Of a DNA stretch of 64,000 bases, positions 1-12,311 are shown piece after piece (within the stretch, counting starts at the first letter, position 1; the number at the start of each line of letters is the position of its first letter). The notes under the pieces are model-generated. The model ran no database searches. It was given only the letters and a program-made list of their open reading frames with translations, and had not been told where the DNA came from. The stretch comes from a beta proteobacterium CB (GTDB lineage: Bacteria > Pseudomonadota > Gammaproteobacteria > Burkholderiales > Burkholderiaceae): contig CP004348.1 of NCBI GenBank assembly GCA_000342265.1, positions 1,240,001 through 1,304,000 of the forward strand, written 5' to 3'. The position numbers and the translations under genes were made by a program.

Positions 1-1
1 T

Positions 2-328
2 CGTGAATATTGCGGTCACGGCATTGGCAAAGTGTTTCATCAGGATCCGCAGATTCTTCACTATGGCCGCCCTGGCACCGGTGAGAAATTAAAAGAAGGC
101 ATGACCTTCACGATTGAGCCAATGATTAACGCTGGCAAGCGCGATATCCGCACCATGCCTGATCAATGGACAGTGAAGACTAAAGACCGCAGCCTCTCTG
201 CACAATGGGAGCACACCCTCTTGGTAACGGCAACTGGTGTTGAGGTATTAACTTGGTCGGAGGGAAGTAATCCAGCCCCTGATTGCGTTAAAAGCCTATC
301 CTTTAGGCCAAGCCTAGCAAGCGCATAA
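2..328 (+). CDS. map: Methionine aminopeptidase type I (C-terminal part)
   Basis: This is the C-terminal part of the metalloprotease that removes the initiator methionine from nascent proteins in the cytoplasm. The frame is open from base 2, so the 5' end lies outside the window. The visible part reads REYCGHGIGKVFH, with the metal-ligand histidine of the family motif GHGIG and the second histidine in FHQDP. The glutamate-containing stretches FTIEPM and QWEHT carry the last two metal ligands. The stop is TAA at 326-328 and glnD starts 5 bases later, so the two are probably cotranscribed. Identity is firm from the motifs; only the missing N-terminus is unknown. Confidence 0.93.
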   Translation, partial: REYCGHGIGKVFHQDPQILHYGRPGTGEKLKEGMTFTIEPMINAGKRDIRTMPDQWTVKTKDRSLSAQWEHTLLVTATGVEVLTWSEGSNPAPDCVKSLSFRPSLASA

Positions 329-332
329 GTTT

Positions 333-2930
333 ATGAATAAACTCCAGGCAGCCAGCAATATTGCTGATGCAGCTAGCCTGCGTGCAGCGCGCGAAGTTGC
401 ATACGACGAGTTTAGAAAAACACAGTCAGTAGGTAGGTTAACCAAACAACTTACCAAGATGAGCGATCAAATACTCGCCCATCTCTGGAATAACTGCGGC
501 TTAAACAATGAAGCTAGTTTAATTGCCGTTGGTGGTTATGGAAGGAATGCTTTATTCCCCCATTCTGATATTGATATTCTCATTCTGCTCCCAGCAGAAG
601 AAAAACAAGCACTCGCTTTATCGAAACAGGTTGAACAATTTATTGCCAGCTGCTGGGATATGGGACTGGAGATAGGCTCTTCAGTACGGAACACTGCAGA
701 ATGCATGTCTGAATCTGAGCAAGATGTCACTGTACGAACATCACTCTTAGAGGCGCGACTCCTATGTGGCAATAAACAACTTTATAAGGACTTTGAAAAA
801 GCCTTTGAAGTGGCAATGGATCCAAAGGCATTCTTTCAGGCTAAGCTGGCAGAGCAAATTCAGCGTCACTACAAATACCAAGACACACCCTACTCTCTAG
901 AGCCCAATTGCAAAGAGAGTCCTGGTGGTTTGCGTGACCTTCAAGTGATTTCTTGGGTCAGTAAAGCGGCCCATCTAGGCAATACATTTAAAGATCTTAG
1001 TCTTGCCGGCCTAGTTACTCAACGCGAGTTAACTGAACTCAATCGTAACCAGCGCTTCATAGAAACTCTGCGCGCTAACTTGCACCTCCTTGCCAAGCGC
1101 AGACAAGATGTATTGGTATTTGACTTGCAGGCGCCACTTGCTGCAGCCATGGGTATCCAAGAAGAATCCTCTAGATTAGCTAGTGAAGCGATCATGCGTC
1201 GCTACTATTGGGCAGCTAAAGCAGTTAATCAATTAAATGATGTGCTACTGCAAAATATTGAAGCACTTCTCTTCCCTCAAGAATCCAAAACAACTCATGA
1301 GATTGCCGGCGAGGGTAATGAGTGCTTTATTGAGCGTCAAGGTGTTCTAGATATTACTGATCCTCAACTATTTCAGAAGCATCCAGAACAAATTCTGCGC
1401 ACCTTCTTGGTATTTGCGCAAACAGCCAACGTCAAGAGCTTATCTGCGACGATCTTTAGAGCGCTTTACAACGCGCGTCAGAAGATGGATAGCAAATGGC
1501 GTAAGGATCCAGTTAATCGCGCACTCTTTATTGAGATCCTGAAAGAGCCCGAGGGAGTTAGTCGCGCTTTCCAACTCATGAACCGCACCAGCGTTCTGGG
1601 TCGCTACCTCCCTGCCTTCAGAAAAATCGTTGGTCAGATGCAGCATGACTTATTTCACGTCTACACGGTTGATCAACATATCTTGATGGTGCTACGTAAT
1701 GTACGCCGCTTTATGGTGGTTGAGCATACGCATGAGTTTCCTTTTTGTAGCAGCCTGATTGCCCATTTTGAGAAGCCTTGGCTATTAGTCATTGCTGCAC
1801 TCTTTCATGACATTGCCAAAGGGCGTGGCGGCGATCACTCTGAGCTTGGTAAAGCAGATATGCGCAAGTTTGCAAAAGACCATGGTTTAGACAAGGCAGA
1901 TACTGAACTGTTGGTTTGGTTAGTTGCGGAACACCTGAATATGAGTCAGGTTGCTCAGAAACAAGACATTACAGATCCTGAAATAGTTCAAGCATTTGCT
2001 AAAAAAGTGGGTGATGAACGTCATCTCACTGCACTATATCTATTAACAGTTGCCGATGTTCGTGGCACCAGTCCAAAAGTATGGAATGCCTGGAAAGGCA
2101 AGCTATTAGAGGATCTCTATCGTGTCACTCTACGTGTATTGGGAGGCGCAAAGCCAGATGCCTCTTCAGAGCTTGCACAGCATCAAGAAGAATCCCGTGC
2201 CAAGCTAAGACTCTATGCGATCGATGACTCTGCTTATGAGAATCTCTGGAAACAATTAGACGTTGCATTCTTCTTAAGACAAGACGCCGCCGATATTGCG
2301 TGGTTAACTCGCCATCTATTTAATAAGGTGGATAGTGAAACACCAGTTGTACGCGCCCGCCTTTCTCCAGTTGGCGAAGGGTTACAGATTGCTGTGTACC
2401 TTAAAGACCAAGAAGATCTCTTCGCACGAATTTGCGCCTACTTTGAACGTCATGGCTTCTCTATTTGGGATGCCCGCATTCACACAACTAAGCACGGGTA
2501 TGCGCTGGATACATTCCAAATCTCAGGCAGTAATTTGGTAGATGAAGGCGGAAGTTATCGAGATCTCATTCAGCTGGTTGAATACGAACTCACAGCGGCA
2601 CTGCAAAACAATGATCCGCTGCCATCACCAAGCATGGGAAGACTCTCAAGACAGTCTCGCACCTTCCCCATTCAACCACGCGTACATATGACTCCAGATG
2701 AACGTGGTCACTACTACGCGCTTTCTCTTTCAGCTAGTGACCGTACTGGCCTACTTTATGCAATCTCTAGAGTCTTAGCTAAGCATCAGGTTTCACTGCA
2801 TACAGCTCGCATCAATACATTGGGCGAGCGAGTGGAAGACGTATTCCTATTGGATGCAGCTAACTTGAGCAAGAACCCTAAACTGCAGATCGTGCTGGAG
2901 ACGGATTTATTAGAGGCTCTAGGGGCTTAA
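333..2930 (+). CDS. glnD: Bifunctional PII uridylyltransferase / uridylyl-removing enzyme
   Basis: GlnD is the glutamine sensor that uridylylates and deuridylylates PII proteins and so controls nitrogen assimilation. The 865-residue protein has the full family order. The nucleotidyltransferase motif GGYGRNALFPHSDIDIL lies near residue 70. A GlnE/GlnD uridylyltransferase region with SPGGLRDLQ follows. An HD domain with HDIAKGRGGDHSELG lies near residue 490. Two ACT domains end the protein (around 690-770 and 790-865, with SASDRTGLLYAISRVLAKH). The length fits the family. It follows map with a 4-base gap, an arrangement common in betaproteobacteria. Confidence 0.96.
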   Translation: MNKLQAASNIADAASLRAAREVAYDEFRKTQSVGRLTKQLTKMSDQILAHLWNNCGLNNEASLIAVGGYGRNALFPHSDIDILILLPAEEKQALALSKQVEQFIASCWDMGLEIGSSVRNTAECMSESEQDVTVRTSLLEARLLCGNKQLYKDFEKAFEVAMDPKAFFQAKLAEQIQRHYKYQDTPYSLEPNCKESPGGLRDLQVISWVSKAAHLGNTFKDLSLAGLVTQRELTELNRNQRFIETLRANLHLLAKRRQDVLVFDLQAPLAAAMGIQEESSRLASEAIMRRYYWAAKAVNQLNDVLLQNIEALLFPQESKTTHEIAGEGNECFIERQGVLDITDPQLFQKHPEQILRTFLVFAQTANVKSLSATIFRALYNARQKMDSKWRKDPVNRALFIEILKEPEGVSRAFQLMNRTSVLGRYLPAFRKIVGQMQHDLFHVYTVDQHILMVLRNVRRFMVVEHTHEFPFCSSLIAHFEKPWLLVIAALFHDIAKGRGGDHSELGKADMRKFAKDHGLDKADTELLVWLVAEHLNMSQVAQKQDITDPEIVQAFAKKVGDERHLTALYLLTVADVRGTSPKVWNAWKGKLLEDLYRVTLRVLGGAKPDASSELAQHQEESRAKLRLYAIDDSAYENLWKQLDVAFFLRQDAADIAWLTRHLFNKVDSETPVVRARLSPVGEGLQIAVYLKDQEDLFARICAYFERHGFSIWDARIHTTKHGYALDTFQISGSNLVDEGGSYRDLIQLVEYELTAALQNNDPLPSPSMGRLSRQSRTFPIQPRVHMTPDERGHYYALSLSASDRTGLLYAISRVLAKHQVSLHTARINTLGERVEDVFLLDAANLSKNPKLQIVLETDLLEALGA

Positions 2931-2932
2931 GC

Positions 2933-3421
2933 CTAATCTTGTAGCTTTTGTAATGCTCGTTTAATACGCGGGCTAGTAATTTGATCAAAAGGTACCCATG
3001 CCTTTTCAATCTTTTCAGGAGATTCTCGCTCTCCAACCATCTGCAATACAAATAAAAGATCGATGTGCAAATGCGCGTCCTCGCCCTTTTTTGGATTTAG
3101 GGGAATTTCGTGTAAATCAATATCAATTGGTTTTGATTGGCCTTCAATAGGCTCGCAAATAATTCCCGTCTCCTCGTAAACCTCTCTTATTGCCGCTTGC
3201 ATAGGGGATTCGCCATCATCAACGTGACCACCAGGCTGGAACCATTGCTTAATATAGGGGTGAAAGATAAGGAGGGCCTTACCGTCTTTGACCACCAACC
3301 CACTCGCTGTGATGTGACCCTGATTTGTGGAGCGTGAGTAAGGATTTCTTGAGGAGAGAACCTGATCACAGACAGACTTAAACGATGAGTGAACTGCTGC
3401 CAGAGAGATGAGATCAAGCAT
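2933..3421 (-). CDS. NUDIX hydrolase
   Basis: This 162-residue protein belongs to the NUDIX family of pyrophosphohydrolases acting on nucleoside diphosphates linked to another moiety. The NUDIX box [20 protein letters not shown] is intact and runs into TGI, with the catalytic glutamates in REVYEE. The N-terminus carries about 35 extra residues before the sheet starting [16 protein letters not shown]. It is convergent with glnD, the two stops being only a few bases apart, and reads away from ligA. The substrate cannot be told from sequence; it could be a housekeeping (d)NTP or ADP-ribose-type hydrolase. Confidence 0.85.
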   Translation of the reverse strand: MLDLISLAAVHSSFKSVCDQVLSSRNPYSRSTNQGHITASGLVVKDGKALLIFHPYIKQWFQPGGHVDDGESPMQAAIREVYEETGIICEPIEGQSKPIDIDLHEIPLNPKKGEDAHLHIDLLFVLQMVGERESPEKIEKAWVPFDQITSPRIKRALQKLQD

Positions 3422-3455
3422 GTTGACTAATAAAAACTGAAATCATATTAAAAGA

Positions 3456-3476
3456 ATCAGCTACTGCAAAGCTGAT
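3456..3476 (-). terminator. Probable intrinsic terminator of the smc-zipA-ligA operon
   Basis: The 7-bp inverted repeat ATCAGCT / AGCTGAT with a 7-base loop lies 19 bases past the ligA stop. On the minus strand it is followed by TCTTTTAAT, a T-rich tail. The stem is short and moderately stable, so termination is likely but not certain. Confidence 0.45.
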
Positions 3477-3494
3477 CATTGAGTAGGAATCCTC

Positions 3495-5519
<2,025 letters not shown>

Positions 5520-6590
5520 TTAGCTAAAGAGTCTGCTAGCAGTAGAAGAGCCAGCTGGAACGCCGCCCTTCTCAAGATTGGCATACAAGACATCGAGGTG
5601 CTGACGAATGCTAATCACCGCAGCTTCAGTTAGATTAATGCCGTTGTCATCCACCAAGCGACCGTGGGCTGCTTGGGCAATCTCAATACCTTCGCCGAGC
5701 ATGCGCTCAAAAGCGCGCTCTTCTTGCGATACCAAAGGCACTTCAAGCAATAAAGTTGCTTGTTTAACGGGCGCATTGGGATCGATTTCTGCACTAGTAA
5801 AGATGAGTGTGCCGTTGCTATAGAACTCATAGGCACGACCATTGCGAGAAAGTCTAAAACCGCGTTTGCGCATCAAGGCATCAAAGTTGGCACCTGGGGT
5901 CGCCTCATCGAATAGAACATTGATACTCAACTGAATATCGCTCTCAGCAGCCATGGTGTCGAGCTCTTTAGCACTCTCTAACATCGTATTGACGCTAGGC
6001 ATATCTATCTGAGAACCCAAGGTCTCTGCAAGCGCTTGAGCACGTGAACAGAAATCAGATAACTCTAGGACACCAATTGGGCCACGGCGACTCGCCAGTT
6101 GAATTGCTAGCTGTAACTCTGAGTAAGACGCATCTGGGCGTAAAGCTTCCCAGTCTTCAGCGGCGTCAACATCAGCATTTAAACCTTCACACATCCAGCG
6201 GGCTGTTGAAGTTGCAGGAAGGTCATTCCAGGTATTGATTTCTTCTAAGATTTCAGCGCCATTAATACCCTCATCAAAACGGAGGGTGATAACGCAATCA
6301 ATGCGAGGGTCGATTGAAAAACTCTCTGGGATGGAAGGCGTAGAAAAACTGGCATCACCAAATGTGGGCTCAGCACGCTCTTCTGAATCGGCGAAGCCTT
6401 GTCCAAAAGAAGGCTCTCTTGGGAGTTGATCCACTACAGAATATTCACTGGCAGCTTTGGCCTTGCGGCGTGCACGGGCGTACTTGAGATTAAGGATGGC
6501 TACTGAAATCAGAATCAATAGACCTATCACAGCCAAAGCGAACTGCAAGTCAGACAAACCTAACATTGTCATGAATTGCTCTAGATCCAC
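5520..6590 (-). CDS. zipA: ZipA-like cell division protein
   Basis: This 356-residue protein is anchored by one N-terminal membrane segment (about residues 16-36, LQFALAVIGLLILISVAIL) followed by a basic stretch (KYARARRKAK). A linker and a C-terminal globular region resembling the FtsZ-binding ZipA domain (about 205-345) follow. ZipA tethers FtsZ to the inner membrane early in division. The C-terminal similarity is weak by eye, so the call leans on topology and position: between smc (adjacent at 6591) and ligA, the usual place for the betaproteobacterial zipA-like gene. It may be a divergent functional analogue. Confidence 0.72.
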   Translation of the reverse strand: MDLEQFMTMLGLSDLQFALAVIGLLILISVAILNLKYARARRKAKAASEYSVVDQLPREPSFGQGFADSEERAEPTFGDASFSTPSIPESFSIDPRIDCVITLRFDEGINGAEILEEINTWNDLPATSTARWMCEGLNADVDAAEDWEALRPDASYSELQLAIQLASRRGPIGVLELSDFCSRAQALAETLGSQIDMPSVNTMLESAKELDTMAAESDIQLSINVLFDEATPGANFDALMRKRGFRLSRNGRAYEFYSNGTLIFTSAEIDPNAPVKQATLLLEVPLVSQEERAFERMLGEGIEIAQAAHGRLVDDNGINLTEAAVISIRQHLDVLYANLEKGGVPAGSSTASRLFS

Positions 6591-9500
6591 TTAAGCTGCC
6601 TCCACCATAGATACTGCAGATGAAATATCCACCGCAACAATACGAGATACACCCTGCTCTTGCATCGTGACACCAATCAACTGATGAGCGATTTCCATAG
6701 TAATCTTGTTATGCGAGATGAACACAAATTGAGTCTTATTAGACATTTTGGCAACCATCTGCGCATAACGCAAGGTGTTCGCATCATCCAACGGCGCATC
6801 CACCTCATCGAGTAAGCAGAACGGTGCTGGATTGAGGAGGAATAAAGAGAAGACGAGGGCAATTGCGGTTAAGGCCTTTTCACCACCAGACAGCAAGTAG
6901 ATAGAACTATTTTTCTTGCCTGGAGGCTGAGCCATCACTTGAACGCCAGCATCGAGAATCTCTTCGCCAGTCATCACCAACTCCGCATGACCACCGCCGA
7001 ATAACTCTGGGAACAGTTTTCCGAAATGGGTGTTGACCTGATCAAAGGTGCCTTGTAAGAGGTCACGAGTTTCCGCATCAATCTTGGCAATCGCATCCGT
7101 CAAAGTCTGCATCGCTTCGTTCAAGTCAGCAGATTGTGCATCCAAGAACTGCTTGCGTTCACGTGAGCTTGAAAGCTCATCTAAAGCGGCCATATTCACT
7201 GGGCCCAAAGACTGAATCTCATTACCAAGGCGAGTTACCTCGCTTTGTAAAACACCCACCTTCAGGTCAGGGCTAAAGCTGGCTTCTAATGCAGTTAGGT
7301 CCGCTTCGGCATCTGAAAGTAAAGTTGCAAACTGTTCAAAGTTCAAACGGGCAGCCTGTTCACGCAACTGCAGATCGACCACTTTGTCACGCATTGGCTG
7401 AAGGCTACGCTCAATCTGCATGCGCACTTCATCCGCTTCACGCAATTGATGCAATAAGGCATCTTGTTCGGTACGGGCATTGGCCAATGCAGCTTCACGA
7501 GCGCTACGAGCTAGCAAGAGACCTTGCAATTTATCTTGCGCCTCTTCATCGCTCAGTGTTTCAAGTTCTTGCTCAGAGGTAGCCTGCTTATCCTGAATCT
7601 CCATGATTTGCACGCGCGCAGTACTTTGATCGCGTTGCAAGTCAGCAATACGTTGCTGTAATGAGCGAGTGGCAAATGCCGCTTCTTGAGCAGACATCTC
7701 AGATGAACGTAACGCCTCACGAAGACGATCACGCTCTTGGGTAGCCAGCTCAAGTTTTTCTTGAGCGATGGCGAGATTTTCTTGCAAGCCTTGCTTAGAT
7801 TCTTCTGACTGAGCAAGCTCTTCTGCTGATTGCTCTTGCGTTTGAATCAATTGCTCCATTTGCTGGCGCAATTCACTCAACTCACCCTGAATCTGTTCGG
7901 CACGTTGGCTGTACTTTTCTTCGGCTTGAGTTAATTGCATTCTTTCCACTTCAAAGCCGTGTACTTCTTGTACAGCTTGCTCCGCAGCAATACGGGTTTG
8001 CTCAGCAGCTTGATGGGCAGCCTGATAATTTGCGGTGCATTGATCCAGCTCACCTTGTAGCTCACTCTGAATTAACTTCTGTGCACGCAACTGCTTCTCG
8101 AGACCTTCCATCTCTTGAGCACGCGCCAACATGCCAGCCTGCTCGGAGTCTGCTGCATACAACTGCACGCCAACGCGACTTACCAAATGGCCTTGTTGGG
8201 TTACGAAAGCGCCACCAGCAGGTAATTTCTCGCGGCGATGCAATGCATCTTCCAGACTATTGGCAATATAAATATTGTCTAACCACTCCTGCAATACAGC
8301 AGCGACACGCGGTGCGCCTGCGCTCTGAACGCGAGTTAACAGCGGAATGAAATCTGCTGGCACAGAAGTGTGAGCAGGAGAAATATCTTCTGTTAACAAA
8401 ATCGCTAAACGACTTGGCGGAGCATCATTTGCTAAGGCTAAAGTTTCCTGAACACTCTTTGCCGTAACAGCGGCTAAGCGCTCGCGCAGCACTGACTCCA
8501 AAGCGGCTTCCCAACCACTCTCCACTTTGAGTTCTTGCCATAAACGCTTACTCTCTTTTAAGCCCTTGCTCTCAAGCCATGGGCCAATCTTGCCTTGAGC
8601 CTGTACGCTTGCTTGCAATGCTGTCAGCGCAGTGAGTTTCGCTTCAGTTTGAGCTAACTCTTGATTGGCTGATTGAATCTGTTGTTGCGCAGTATTACGA
8701 GCCTCATCCGCAGCGGGAACACGTTGTTGTGCCTCCCCTGCTTTTTGTCTTGCCTCATCTACTTTGCGTTGCGCCATAGCATGACGATCAATTGCCATTT
8801 GCAATGCTTCAGCATCAGGCCTGCGCATACCTGCAAGTTCAGCCTCCAGACGCGTATCGCGTCCTTTAAGCTCTTCTACTTGAGTTGTAATAGCTCTTAC
8901 GCGCTCACCCAAACTGGCTAAGCGTTGATCAATCGTAGCTAAGTTCTCACGAGCATCATTGAGTTCGCGGGAGTGAATTTGATATGCCTCTTCGCGAGCC
9001 GGCATTTGCTCCTGCAAGCCAGATAAATCCGCAATCAATGTTTGCTCTTTTTCTGCAGCTAAACTGAGCTCTTGCTCAGCAGTACGTTGTGCTTGAGCGG
9101 CATCGGTTTCTTGAACAGTCCAACGTTGTAGTTGAGCTTGTAAATCTTGGGATTGCTGTTGTAGACGCTGACGCGCTTCTTGCACGTAACGAATCTGTGA
9201 CTCGACCTGGCTAACGTCGGCATTGGTTTGATACAGATCGCCTTGAGCCTGAGAAACCTTATCTTGCAAAGCATACTGTTCAGTACGCATAGTCTCTAGT
9301 TCAGTTTCAGCATGACGCATTTTTGCGGTCTGCTCTTCGAGACTTACTTGAGTGTCACGAATACCGTTGGCATGGCGCTCTTGCTCTTTGCCTGCTTCGG
9401 TCTGACGTACAAACCAGAGCAACTGCTGCTGAGACTTCATCTCAGCAGATAACTCAGCATGACGCTCAGCTACGGTTGCTTGCTTCTCTAAGCGGGTGAG

Positions 9501-10112
9501 CTGTTGATCGAGCTCACGCAAAATGTCTTCTACGCGAACTAAGTTTTCTTTTGTATCTTCAAGACGGGAAGCCGTTTCTTTGCGACGCTCTTTATATTTA
9601 GATACGCCTGCGGCCTCTTCCAAGAAAACACGCAACTCTTCTGGCTTGGCTTCCAAGATGCGATTGATCGTGCCCTGCCCGATGATCGCGTAGCCTCTTG
9701 GACCCATACCGGTACCCAAGAAAATATCTTGAATGTCTTTACGGCGTACAACTTGATTGTTGACGTAATAACTAGAATTGCCATCACGCGTCAGAACACG
9801 TTTAATACCTAGTTCTGTAAAAGCACTCCACTGACCCTGAGCGCGTCCTTCTGAATTATCAAAAATCAGTTCGACACTGGCGCGGCCGGAAGGCTTACGC
9901 AAACCAGAACCATTAAAAATAACGTCCTGCATGGATTCACCGCGCAATTCACTAGCGCGAGATTCACCCAAAACCCAGCGTACCGCGTCAATAATGTTCG
10001 ACTTTCCGCAGCCGTTAGGGCCCACAACACCGATCAATTGACCTGGCATTTCGAAGTGGGTTGGGTCGACGAAGGACTTAAAGCCGGAAAGTTTGATGGA
10101 TTTCAGTTGCAC
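6591..10112 (-). CDS. smc: Chromosome segregation ATPase SMC
   Basis: SMC forms the dimeric core of bacterial condensin. The 1173-residue protein shows the whole layout. The N-terminal ATPase half has Walker A GPNGCGKSN near residue 32. Two long coiled-coil arms rich in Gln, Glu and Ala flank a hinge around residues 510-640 (GPWLESKGLKESKRLW to VTQQGHLVSRVGV). The C-terminal half has the ABC signature LSGGEKALTA and Walker B CLLDEVDAPLDDAN. It is the first gene of smc-zipA-ligA and is divergent from dapD across a 174-bp intergenic region that must hold both promoters. Confidence 0.96.
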   Translation of the reverse strand: MQLKSIKLSGFKSFVDPTHFEMPGQLIGVVGPNGCGKSNIIDAVRWVLGESRASELRGESMQDVIFNGSGLRKPSGRASVELIFDNSEGRAQGQWSAFTELGIKRVLTRDGNSSYYVNNQVVRRKDIQDIFLGTGMGPRGYAIIGQGTINRILEAKPEELRVFLEEAAGVSKYKERRKETASRLEDTKENLVRVEDILRELDQQLTRLEKQATVAERHAELSAEMKSQQQLLWFVRQTEAGKEQERHANGIRDTQVSLEEQTAKMRHAETELETMRTEQYALQDKVSQAQGDLYQTNADVSQVESQIRYVQEARQRLQQQSQDLQAQLQRWTVQETDAAQAQRTAEQELSLAAEKEQTLIADLSGLQEQMPAREEAYQIHSRELNDARENLATIDQRLASLGERVRAITTQVEELKGRDTRLEAELAGMRRPDAEALQMAIDRHAMAQRKVDEARQKAGEAQQRVPAADEARNTAQQQIQSANQELAQTEAKLTALTALQASVQAQGKIGPWLESKGLKESKRLWQELKVESGWEAALESVLRERLAAVTAKSVQETLALANDAPPSRLAILLTEDISPAHTSVPADFIPLLTRVQSAGAPRVAAVLQEWLDNIYIANSLEDALHRREKLPAGGAFVTQQGHLVSRVGVQLYAADSEQAGMLARAQEMEGLEKQLRAQKLIQSELQGELDQCTANYQAAHQAAEQTRIAAEQAVQEVHGFEVERMQLTQAEEKYSQRAEQIQGELSELRQQMEQLIQTQEQSAEELAQSEESKQGLQENLAIAQEKLELATQERDRLREALRSSEMSAQEAAFATRSLQQRIADLQRDQSTARVQIMEIQDKQATSEQELETLSDEEAQDKLQGLLLARSAREAALANARTEQDALLHQLREADEVRMQIERSLQPMRDKVVDLQLREQAARLNFEQFATLLSDAEADLTALEASFSPDLKVGVLQSEVTRLGNEIQSLGPVNMAALDELSSSRERKQFLDAQSADLNEAMQTLTDAIAKIDAETRDLLQGTFDQVNTHFGKLFPELFGGGHAELVMTGEEILDAGVQVMAQPPGKKNSSIYLLSGGEKALTAIALVFSLFLLNPAPFCLLDEVDAPLDDANTLRYAQMVAKMSNKTQFVFISHNKITMEIAHQLIGVTMQEQGVSRIVAVDISSAVSMVEAA

Positions 10113-10223
10113 GGCGTACTTTGCAGGGAAAAATGGGGTTCAAATAAGGGAGTAAAAATTATTACTAAAGTGGGAAGATGATAGCAAGCTTAGGGCTCCC
10201 CACACGGGTTTTTGCCCCACCGA

Positions 10224-10229
10224 TATAAT
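10224..10229 (+). promoter_or_regulatory. Candidate -10 element for dapD
   Basis: A perfect TATAAT lies 57 bases before the dapD start in the smc/dapD divergent region. No good -35 hexamer is visible at 16-18 bases upstream, where the sequence is CACACGG-like, so this may be an activator-dependent promoter or a chance match. Confidence 0.4.
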
Positions 10230-10286
10230 GATTAATCTACATCCAGGGACAAAAGCCCTTAACAATCTGATAGTTAACTGAAAAGC

Positions 10287-11114
10287 ATGAGCCAATCACC
10301 ACAAAGCATCATCGAACAAGCCTGGGAAAACCGCGCAAACCTGTCTCCTGAGGCCGTTTCTGGGGAAATCCGCAACGCCGTGAACGCCGTACTTGAAGGT
10401 CTCAACACGGGCAGCATTCGCGTAGCTGAGCGCCGTAGTGTCGGCAAATGGGAAGTCAACCAGTGGGTAAAAAAGGCAGTTTTACTGTCTTTCCGCCTGG
10501 AGGACAACAAACCTATGGGTGCTGGTGGCTACACCCAGTTCTATGACAAGGTGCCGAGCAAATTCGAGAACTACACCGCTGAAGACTTCGCCAATGGCGG
10601 TTTTCGCGTAGTTCCCCCTGCAATGGCTCGCCGTGGCTCATTTATTGGCAAAAATGCCGTTTTAATGCCTTCTTACGTCAATATTGGCGCTTATGTAGGC
10701 GAAGGCACCATGGTTGATACCTGGGCGACTGTAGGCTCATGTGCCCAAATCGGTAAAAACGTACACCTCTCCGGTGGCGTCGGTATTGGTGGAGTTTTAG
10801 AGCCAATCCAAGCTGGCCCAGTGATTATTGAAGATAACTGCTTTATTGGCGCCCGTTCTGAGGTCGTTGAAGGGGTGGTTATTGAAGAAAACGCCGTTCT
10901 CTCTATGGGCGTATACATTGGTCAAAGCACTAAGATCTACGACCGCGAAACCGGTGAAATTCATTACGGCCGTGTGCCAGCCGGTTCTGTTGTGGTGCCA
11001 GGCTCCCTTCCTTCCGCTTGCGGCAAGTACAGCCTGTACGCAGCAATCATCGTGAAAAAGGTCGATGCTCAAACTAGAGCAAAGACTGCAATTAACGAAC
11101 TCTTGCGCGATTAA
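10287..11114 (+). CDS. dapD: 2,3,4,5-tetrahydropyridine-2,6-dicarboxylate N-succinyltransferase
   Basis: DapD transfers succinyl from succinyl-CoA to tetrahydrodipicolinate in the succinylase route to diaminopimelate and lysine, and acts as a trimer. The 275-residue length is normal for the family. The N-terminal helical domain is followed by a left-handed beta-helix of hexapeptide repeats (from about residue 115: [40 protein letters not shown]). The conserved [20 protein letters not shown] segment is present. It heads the dapD-dapE-prmB run, with dapE 9 bases downstream. Confidence 0.97.
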   Translation: MSQSPQSIIEQAWENRANLSPEAVSGEIRNAVNAVLEGLNTGSIRVAERRSVGKWEVNQWVKKAVLLSFRLEDNKPMGAGGYTQFYDKVPSKFENYTAEDFANGGFRVVPPAMARRGSFIGKNAVLMPSYVNIGAYVGEGTMVDTWATVGSCAQIGKNVHLSGGVGIGGVLEPIQAGPVIIEDNCFIGARSEVVEGVVIEENAVLSMGVYIGQSTKIYDRETGEIHYGRVPAGSVVVPGSLPSACGKYSLYAAIIVKKVDAQTRAKTAINELLRD

Positions 11115-11123
11115 GCTAAATCT

Positions 11124-12275
11124 ATGAGCGCTACCCTTGAGTTAACTGAAGCCCTCATCTCCTGCCGCTCGGTAACCCCAGCGGACGGGGGCTGTCAGGA
11201 GCTCATCGCCAAACGGCTTCAAGCGCTTGGCTTTCATACCGAGAGCGTCATCAGCGGCCCCGAGAGTTTTCAGGTCACCAATCTATGGGCAATCAAAAAA
11301 GGTACGGCAGGCGATCAGGGTGAAGTCTTGATGTTTGCTGGTCACACTGACGTTGTCCCAACTGGACCACTAGAAAAATGGACTAATGATCCATTCACCC
11401 CAACAATTCGGGATGGCATGCTGTACGGTCGTGGCGCCGCAGATATGAAAACCTCTCTTGCCGCATTCGTTGTTGCTACAGAAGAATTTGTAATCACCCA
11501 CCCCGATCACAAAGGTTCGATTGCCTTTTTGATTACCAGTGATGAAGAAGGTCCAGCCAACGATGGCACCGTCATCATGTGTGAGCGCTTGCAAAAACAG
11601 GGACAGCGTTTAGATTACTGCGTCATTGGTGAACCAACCTCAGTCGACCAATTAGGCGACATGATTAAGAATGGTCGCCGTGGATCACTCTCAGGCAAGC
11701 TACGAGTCAAGGGTATTCAGGCTCATATCGCCTACCCTCATCTTGGCAAGAATCCGATTCATATTTCAGCGCCAGCGATTCAAGCGCTTGTTGAAACTGA
11801 GTGGGATAAAGGCAATCAATATTTCCAACCTACTAGCTTTCAGATTTCCAATATTCATGCAGGTACTGGCGCGAATAATGTGATTCCTGGAGAGCTGGCG
11901 GTGGATTTCAACTTCCGTTTCTCTACCGAGAGCAAACCAGAAGAGCTGCGTAGTCGCCTAGAGTCAATCCTCAGCGCTGCAGGTCTTGAGTTTGAAATTG
12001 ATTGGGTATTAGGCGGTAGCCCTTTCATTACTGGTGATGGCGCTCTAGCTGGTGCCTTACGCAAAGCGATCAAAGCGGAAACCAAAATTGATACTGAGCT
12101 ATCCACCACTGGCGGCACGAGTGATGGCCGCTTCATTGCTAAGATCTGCAAAGAGGTTGTGGAGTTTGGCCCACTCAATGCAACAAGTCACAAAATTGAT
12201 GAGTGCGTGAATGTGGATGATGTTGTGCCTCTCAAAAATATTTTCCGCAAGACTCTAGAGCAACTCGTTGCTTAA
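11124..12275 (+). CDS. dapE: Succinyl-diaminopimelate desuccinylase
   Basis: DapE hydrolyses N-succinyl-LL-diaminopimelate to LL-diaminopimelate and succinate. It is an M20-family di-zinc enzyme. The 383-residue protein carries the metal motifs [12 protein letters not shown] (His and Asp, about residue 73), [15 protein letters not shown] (bridging Asp) and [11 protein letters not shown] (catalytic Glu). The C-terminal [18 protein letters not shown] provides the last histidine ligand. It sits directly after dapD, so two steps of lysine and peptidoglycan precursor synthesis are coupled. Confidence 0.96.
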   Translation: MSATLELTEALISCRSVTPADGGCQELIAKRLQALGFHTESVISGPESFQVTNLWAIKKGTAGDQGEVLMFAGHTDVVPTGPLEKWTNDPFTPTIRDGMLYGRGAADMKTSLAAFVVATEEFVITHPDHKGSIAFLITSDEEGPANDGTVIMCERLQKQGQRLDYCVIGEPTSVDQLGDMIKNGRRGSLSGKLRVKGIQAHIAYPHLGKNPIHISAPAIQALVETEWDKGNQYFQPTSFQISNIHAGTGANNVIPGELAVDFNFRFSTESKPEELRSRLESILSAAGLEFEIDWVLGGSPFITGDGALAGALRKAIKAETKIDTELSTTGGTSDGRFIAKICKEVVEFGPLNATSHKIDECVNVDDVVPLKNIFRKTLEQLVA

Positions 12276-12311
12276 GACTGTTTAGCTAATTACCTCCCAT
12301 ACAAATTTCTC

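Noticed and set aside
8673..8921. ORFs antisense to smc, ligA and radA
   Set aside because: Open antisense frames are expected opposite long coding genes; none has motifs or a ribosome site.
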